Notes under the pieces: generated by a model
Told to the model about the DNA's origin: nothing
Database searches by the model: none
Seen by the model: only the letters and a program-made list of their open reading frames with translations
Program-made: the position numbers and the translations under genes
Part shown: one piece after another, positions 62,628-64,000 of the stretch
How positions within the stretch are numbered: position 1 is the first letter of the stretch
Layout of the letters: each line of letters opens with the position of its first letter
Source: Halorutilus salinus
Lineage (GTDB): Archaea; Halobacteriota; Halobacteria; Halobacteriales; Halorutilaceae
Length of the DNA stretch: 64,000 bases
Reading direction: 5' to 3'
Assembly (NCBI RefSeq): GCF_026242195.1
Contig: NZ_RKLV01000004.1
Coordinates: 124,001-188,000, forward strand

Positions 62628-64000
62628 ATGACAACGGGTGCGGAAGCCGAGAAGGACGCCTTCGGACGCGTCGTCGAGGAACTCGCCGAGATGGTTGTCG
62701 AGGGTGACGTGGAACGCGACGACTTCGAGAGCGCCAAGAACCGCGTCTGCGGAAAGCACTCCTCTCCGCGCGTGCCCAAGAACTCGGATGTTCTCGAAGC
62801 CGTACCTGAAGAACACCGCGAGAAGGCGGAACGTGTTCTGCGCACGACACCCGTACGGACTGCGAGCGGCGTTACGCCCGTCGCCGTTATGACCTCCCCC
62901 GAACCGTGCCCGCATGGACGGTGCGTCTTCTGTCCCGGCGGTCCTGACTCGGAGTTCGAGGCTCCTATGTCGTACACGGGGAACGAACCCGCCTCGATGC
63001 GCGGCGAGCACAACGAGTACCATCCGTACGATCAGGTGACGCAACGTCTGAACGATCTGCGCGAGACGGGTCATCTCGTCGACAAGGTCGAGCTAATACT
63101 CATGGGAGGCACTATGTCCGCAAGGAGCCACGACTATCAGGAGTGGTTCGTCAAACGCGCCCTACAGGCGATGAACGAGTTCGGCGACGACCGTTACGCG
63201 CCGTCGAACACGACGCCCGACGACTGGACGCCCTTCGAGAACGTCGTCGCCGAGAACGAGCGCGCCGACGTACGCAACATAGGCACGACGTTTGAGACCA
63301 AGCCCGACTGGTGCGAGAAACAGCAGGTCGACCGTATGTTACGTCTCGGCGGTACGAAGGTCGAGATGGGCGTACAGACGACCGACGACGAGACTCTGCG
63401 CAAGACGGGAAGGGGGCATGGCGACGAAGAGACGCGCGAGGCGAACCGCCGCCTCCACGACGCGGGCTTCAAGATCGGCTTCCATATGATGCCCGGCATG
63501 CCCGGACGCACACCTGAAGACGATGTATACGACGCACACGAAATATTCGACAACCCTGCGTACCGCCCTGACTACCTCAAGATATACCCGACGCTTGTCG
63601 TTCGTGGCACGCCGCTCTATGCGAAGTGGCAGAACGGCGACTTCGAACCTCTTTCGAACGAGGAGGCGACGGAGGTTGTTGCGCGCGCGAAGGAACGTGT
63701 GCCGGAGTACACACGCATATCCCGCGTTCAGCGCGACATACCTGCGACAGAAATAGAGGACGGCGTAACCAAGTCGAACCTGCGCCAACTCGCAAGACAG
63801 CGTCTAGATGAGACAGGCGGTACGTGCGACTGCATACGGTGCAGGGAGGTCGGTATGCACGACGACGCACCCGACGGTATACACCTCGACGTTACGGAGT
63901 ACGAATGTGCAGGCGGGCGCGAACATTTCCTCCAGTTCACCGGCGAGGGCGACGAACGTGACGACCTTCTCGTCGGCTTCCTGCGTCTCCGTTTCCCCGG
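62628..64000 (+). CDS. elp3: Elp3 tRNA-modifying radical SAM/acetyltransferase (5' part)
   Basis: The reading frame is open to the window end, 457 codons without a stop. The segment PEPCPHGRCVFCPGG is the radical SAM cluster motif. GTKVEMGVQTTDDETLRKTGRG and KIGFHMMPGMPGRTPEDD are typical of archaeal Elp3, which starts wobble-uridine modification. The acetyltransferase (GNAT) part lies mostly past the window. Start ATG 62628 follows a purine run. Confidence 0.95.
   Translation, partial: MTTGAEAEKDAFGRVVEELAEMVVEGDVERDDFESAKNRVCGKHSSPRVPKNSDVLEAVPEEHREKAERVLRTTPVRTASGVTPVAVMTSPEPCPHGRCVFCPGGPDSEFEAPMSYTGNEPASMRGEHNEYHPYDQVTQRLNDLRETGHLVDKVELILMGGTMSARSHDYQEWFVKRALQAMNEFGDDRYAPSNTTPDDWTPFENVVAENERADVRNIGTTFETKPDWCEKQQVDRMLRLGGTKVEMGVQTTDDETLRKTGRGHGDEETREANRRLHDAGFKIGFHMMPGMPGRTPEDDVYDAHEIFDNPAYRPDYLKIYPTLVVRGTPLYAKWQNGDFEPLSNEEATEVVARAKERVPEYTRISRVQRDIPATEIEDGVTKSNLRQLARQRLDETGGTCDCIRCREVGMHDDAPDGIHLDVTEYECAGGREHFLQFTGEGDERDDLLVGFLRLRFP

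Overview
The window comes from a haloarchaeon (class Halobacteria). The proteins are acidic and rich in Asp and Glu. It encodes archaeosine synthesis (TgtA, ArcS), GatE, CarS (CDP-archaeol synthase), a SAMP-type modifier with a JAMM protease, ADP-forming acetyl-CoA synthetase, and a retinal/opsin cluster. tRNA genes lack an encoded CCA. Many genes look leaderless, with a TATA element about 25-30 nt before the start codon. The DNA is GC-rich, but isoleucine ATA codons are unusually frequent for a haloarchaeon. I cannot name the genus.

Layout. 0-3.4 kb: arcS-tgtA operon and tRNA-Ser. 3.4-4.6 kb: an IS5-type element whose transposase 5' end is interrupted by hairpins, followed by the 3' remnant of a related copy. 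4.7-15.2 kb: glutamate dehydrogenase, a flavin-binding-type protein, UspA, small zinc-ribbon and membrane proteins, a VOC protein, a PrsW-like protease, a lipoprotein, a lower-GC pair of surface/membrane genes (halocyanin-CARDB and PH domain), and an ArsA/Get3 ATPase. 15.2-29.5 kb: mostly housekeeping genes (NadE, PurB, CoaBC, Hpt, PurA, a Trm112-like zinc protein, photolyase). 29.5-29.9 kb: tRNA-Pro followed by a 211-bp hairpin-rich segment bounded by a 21-bp duplication of the tRNA 3' end. 30-39 kb: JAMM and SAMP genes, a putative nuclease, GatE, and the operon carS-pyrE-HD-dcd(intein)-brp.

39-43.8 kb is the retinal region: brp (beta-carotene cleavage), crtY (lycopene cyclase) and an opsin gene. 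The opsin is split by a 2,010-bp IS200/IS605-type element. Removing the element joins the two halves in frame into a 247-residue, seven-helix rhodopsin with the retinal lysine. The element has a frameshifted tnpA, a small ribbon-helix-helix-like ORF, an intact tnpB and a structured right end expected to be the TnpB guide RNA. The predicted guide is the opsin sequence itself, so TnpB could act on uninterrupted opsin alleles.

43.8-64 kb: acetyl-CoA synthetase (ADP-forming) with its P-loop/DRTGG partner, Thi4, prephenate dehydratase, an HD hydrolase with decayed copies of its own 3' end, a KaiC-like pair, ferredoxin, FKBP, CutA, a site-2 protease, aspartate kinase, a phospholipase D-like protein, EPSP synthase, a DHH protein and the 5' part of elp3.

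A recurrent theme is a set of short palindromes with 7-10 bp arms and a 3-nt loop. Several share the core AAATC-N3-GATTT with covarying outer arms. They occur in the IS5 transposase 5' end, after tRNA-Pro and inside the TnpB guide-RNA region.
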